In this document: positions 62,194 through 64,000 of the stretch, piece by piece
How the letters are laid out: each line of letters starts with the position of its first letter
Position numbering within the stretch: the first letter of the stretch is position 1
Source: Tetrahymena thermophila SB210
Lineage: Eukaryota; Ciliophora; Oligohymenophorea; Hymenostomatida; Tetrahymenidae
DNA: 64,000 bases
Direction: 5' to 3'
Assembly (NCBI RefSeq): GCF_000189635.1
Contig: NW_002476407.1
Span: 1-64,000 of the forward strand
Position numbers and translations under genes: made by a program
The notes under the pieces: model-generated
The model's database searches: none
Told to the model about the DNA's origin: nothing
What the model saw: only the letters and a program-made list of their open reading frames with translations

Positions 62194-63672
62194 TCAGTCT
62201 ACGTAATTTTTTTGATCAGAAGTGTTTAAAGCAATACTAGAATACTCACCTTGATCTTTTTGTTAAGGATCATATAAATGAAGTATCTCTAATTTGCTTT
62301 TATCTTTAGTTTCTTTAACCAAGAATAAAGTGAAGGTTGCACAAGAAAAGCAAACAACAGAGAAAAAAATGAATAGTGGCCACAAATGATCAAAATATGG
62401 TATTGAAACAACTACTATTGTTGCACTTATCCAGTTCAATGTTGTAGCTATGCTAAATTCTTTAGATGAAAGAATTTCTGAACTATATAACCAAATGACA
62501 GGGCCAAGAGAAAAGTTGAAGGCAACAAAGTAACAGCTAATAAAAAAAAATGCAAGAAAAGAAATTTATTATATGTCAATAATTTATAAAAGAGCTAATA
62601 GGAGCAGAAATATTCCAGCAAATGAAGAACCTGTTATAAGAATGGCTCTCCTTGTATACTTTTTTACAAAGTACGTACTAAGAATTGAGGCTATTAAGTA
62701 AATAAAATTAGAAAGTAGTGAAAGTAAATTTGTCATTCTAAATGAAAAATGTTCTTTTTAAAATATTTAACCTAAAAACATAATAACTGCATTTATTCCA
62801 GAAAACTACTAAAATATTAGCAAGGTACATCCTATGAACAAGCGCTTAATATTATAACTCTTGGAAGTGTCTTTGCTGCCTTGCTTAATTACTTCTTACT
62901 AAACTTCTAAAAGTATTTTGTCAACATATTGAGATTTATATAATATTTGTAGTAATTATTTGCAGCTATCAGGTTGGTTGTTAAGGATGTAATAAAAAGG
63001 AGTTTCGTGATTGAAGAAAACTTAAAATAAGATAGGACGGCTAATAGTAAATATTAATGGAAATAATAGTACAAAAAAGCAGTATTAATCTTCTTAAGAA
63101 GGATTTTGACTAAAAAACTATCCATTTAAACTTGCTATAACTATACCTAAAGTCAAAGATATACTAAAGACTATACCCATAACTCCTGTTAAACTAATTG
63201 GAGTAATTTCATTTACATATTTAAGAACAAGTGAGCTATTTAGTCCTATGACAAATCCTGCACATAGTCTTGCTAAAACAAGCATATTTATATCACGAGT
63301 TAAGACTAAGAGTCCAAAAATGGTTCCAATAGCATCAGCAAAAATCATAGAGTTTTTTCTGGAGCTATTAGAAAGAAAGCTACCAGGTATGATTGCTCCA
63401 AATATAGCTCCAAAAGGAATAGCAGCAGCAAGAAGAGAAGAGTAGAAGTTATGTTAACTTTCTTTAACTTCAAATACAGTAAAAACGGTATCTTAAGCTA
63501 AAGACATAACTGAGAGGTGGTATCCAAAATATAAAATTCCTAGATTCGAAACAATTACATTAATTAATATATACAAAAACGATATATATTCCTATTCTTC
63601 CTATTTTTTAGAAGATTTTTAGCCATCTTCAGTTGTGATATCCATATTATTTAAGCTTGATGGACTTTTCAT
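62194..63672 (-). CDS. MFS sugar-porter-like transporter
   Basis: A single-exon minus-strand frame of 492 residues with about twelve hydrophobic segments in two halves. The N-half has GYHLSVM in helix 1 and LARLCAGFVIGLNSS in helix 4-5, with NEITPISLTGVMG resembling the sugar-porter PE-x-x-P-x-x-x-RG motif in degenerate form. The central cytosolic loop contains NHETPFYY, the sugar-porter P-E-S-P-R-(F/Y)-L region, and helix 7 carries IFQQFSGINAVIMF, the QQxSGxN sugar-binding signature. The C-terminus has ETKDKSKLE like the family's PETKG. It would carry a hexose or similar solute across the membrane; the substrate is not predictable. Confidence 0.92.
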
Positions 63673-64000
63673 ATGCTCTTTTTAATCTTGATTATTCAAT
63701 CAATTTTTATATGATTTCCTTATTTTTTGTTTTTTTGTTTTTAATTTGCAAATTCTTTCTATATCCAAACTTAAGGATATAATTTTTACCTCACAAATTA
63801 ATTAAAAATAATACTACACTAAAGATTTGTCCAAATAAATTAAAAAATATTGAATAATTACTTAAAAATATTTAGATTCATAACAATCATTCAATAATGT
63901 TGACCACAAAAATATCATAAGGAAAAATACCTGTTTTAATCCAATATTATCTCATAATAAAAAATGAAAATATTTATTAAAAATAAGTTAAATAATATTA
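63673..64000. other. upstream region of the transporter gene
   Basis: AT-rich to the window edge; no exon seen. Confidence 0.5.

Overview
The window is the left end of a ciliate macronuclear chromosome, most probably from Tetrahymena thermophila or a close relative. Three things support this. It opens with C4A2 telomere repeats (1-31). The DNA is extremely AT-rich. All long reading frames appear only if TAA and TAG are read as glutamine and TGA is the sole stop (ciliate code, table 6). Introns are short, AT-rich and GT...AG. No bacterial features, no CRISPR array, no recognisable transposon and no confident tRNA or rRNA gene were seen.

Layout. From the telomere: a Rab-like GTPase (316-1073), a Q/N-rich protein with a C-terminal helix-turn-helix-like tail (1858-3729), a B-box-like zinc-finger protein (minus, 4656-6405), a Q/N-rich protein with an N-terminal PD-(D/E)XK nuclease-like core (6760-9396), an AIG1/FAR-17a-like membrane protein (minus, 9808-10740), a long gene-poor stretch with a 292-bp tandem duplication, and two paralogous RING-TRAF-type genes in tandem (13412-15597). 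Then come a TAN1/THUMPD1 homologue (minus), an FSH1-like serine hydrolase, a KAR5/GEX1-like nuclear-fusion protein (minus), a CRAL-TRIO protein (minus), an ankyrin protein (minus), two small doubtful genes, a NEK kinase in 11 exons including a 12-nt microexon (minus), an SDS22-like LRR protein, a large disordered Q/N-rich protein (minus) and a small four-helix membrane protein. The right part holds an ABCA-type half transporter, an acyl-CoA dehydrogenase (minus), an RNI-type LRR protein (minus), a mitochondrial carrier (minus), a SAS-6-like protein without a long coiled coil (minus), an unrecognised 1947-residue, 10-exon protein, and an MFS sugar-porter-like transporter (minus).

Function. There is no operon logic; genes are individually transcribed housekeeping, ciliary or basal-body, signalling and transport genes, as is typical of ciliate macronuclear DNA. 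Themes that recur are centriole and cilium-linked families (NEK, SAS6L, SDS22-like LRR) and one gene of sexual nuclear fusion (KAR5/GEX1). Exon models were built by hand from frame continuity and splice phase; the total coding length is a multiple of three in every multi-exon model given with exon coordinates. The one exception is the low-confidence 28500-28827 locus, for which no full exon model could be fixed. Family assignments rest on motif recognition, not database searches.
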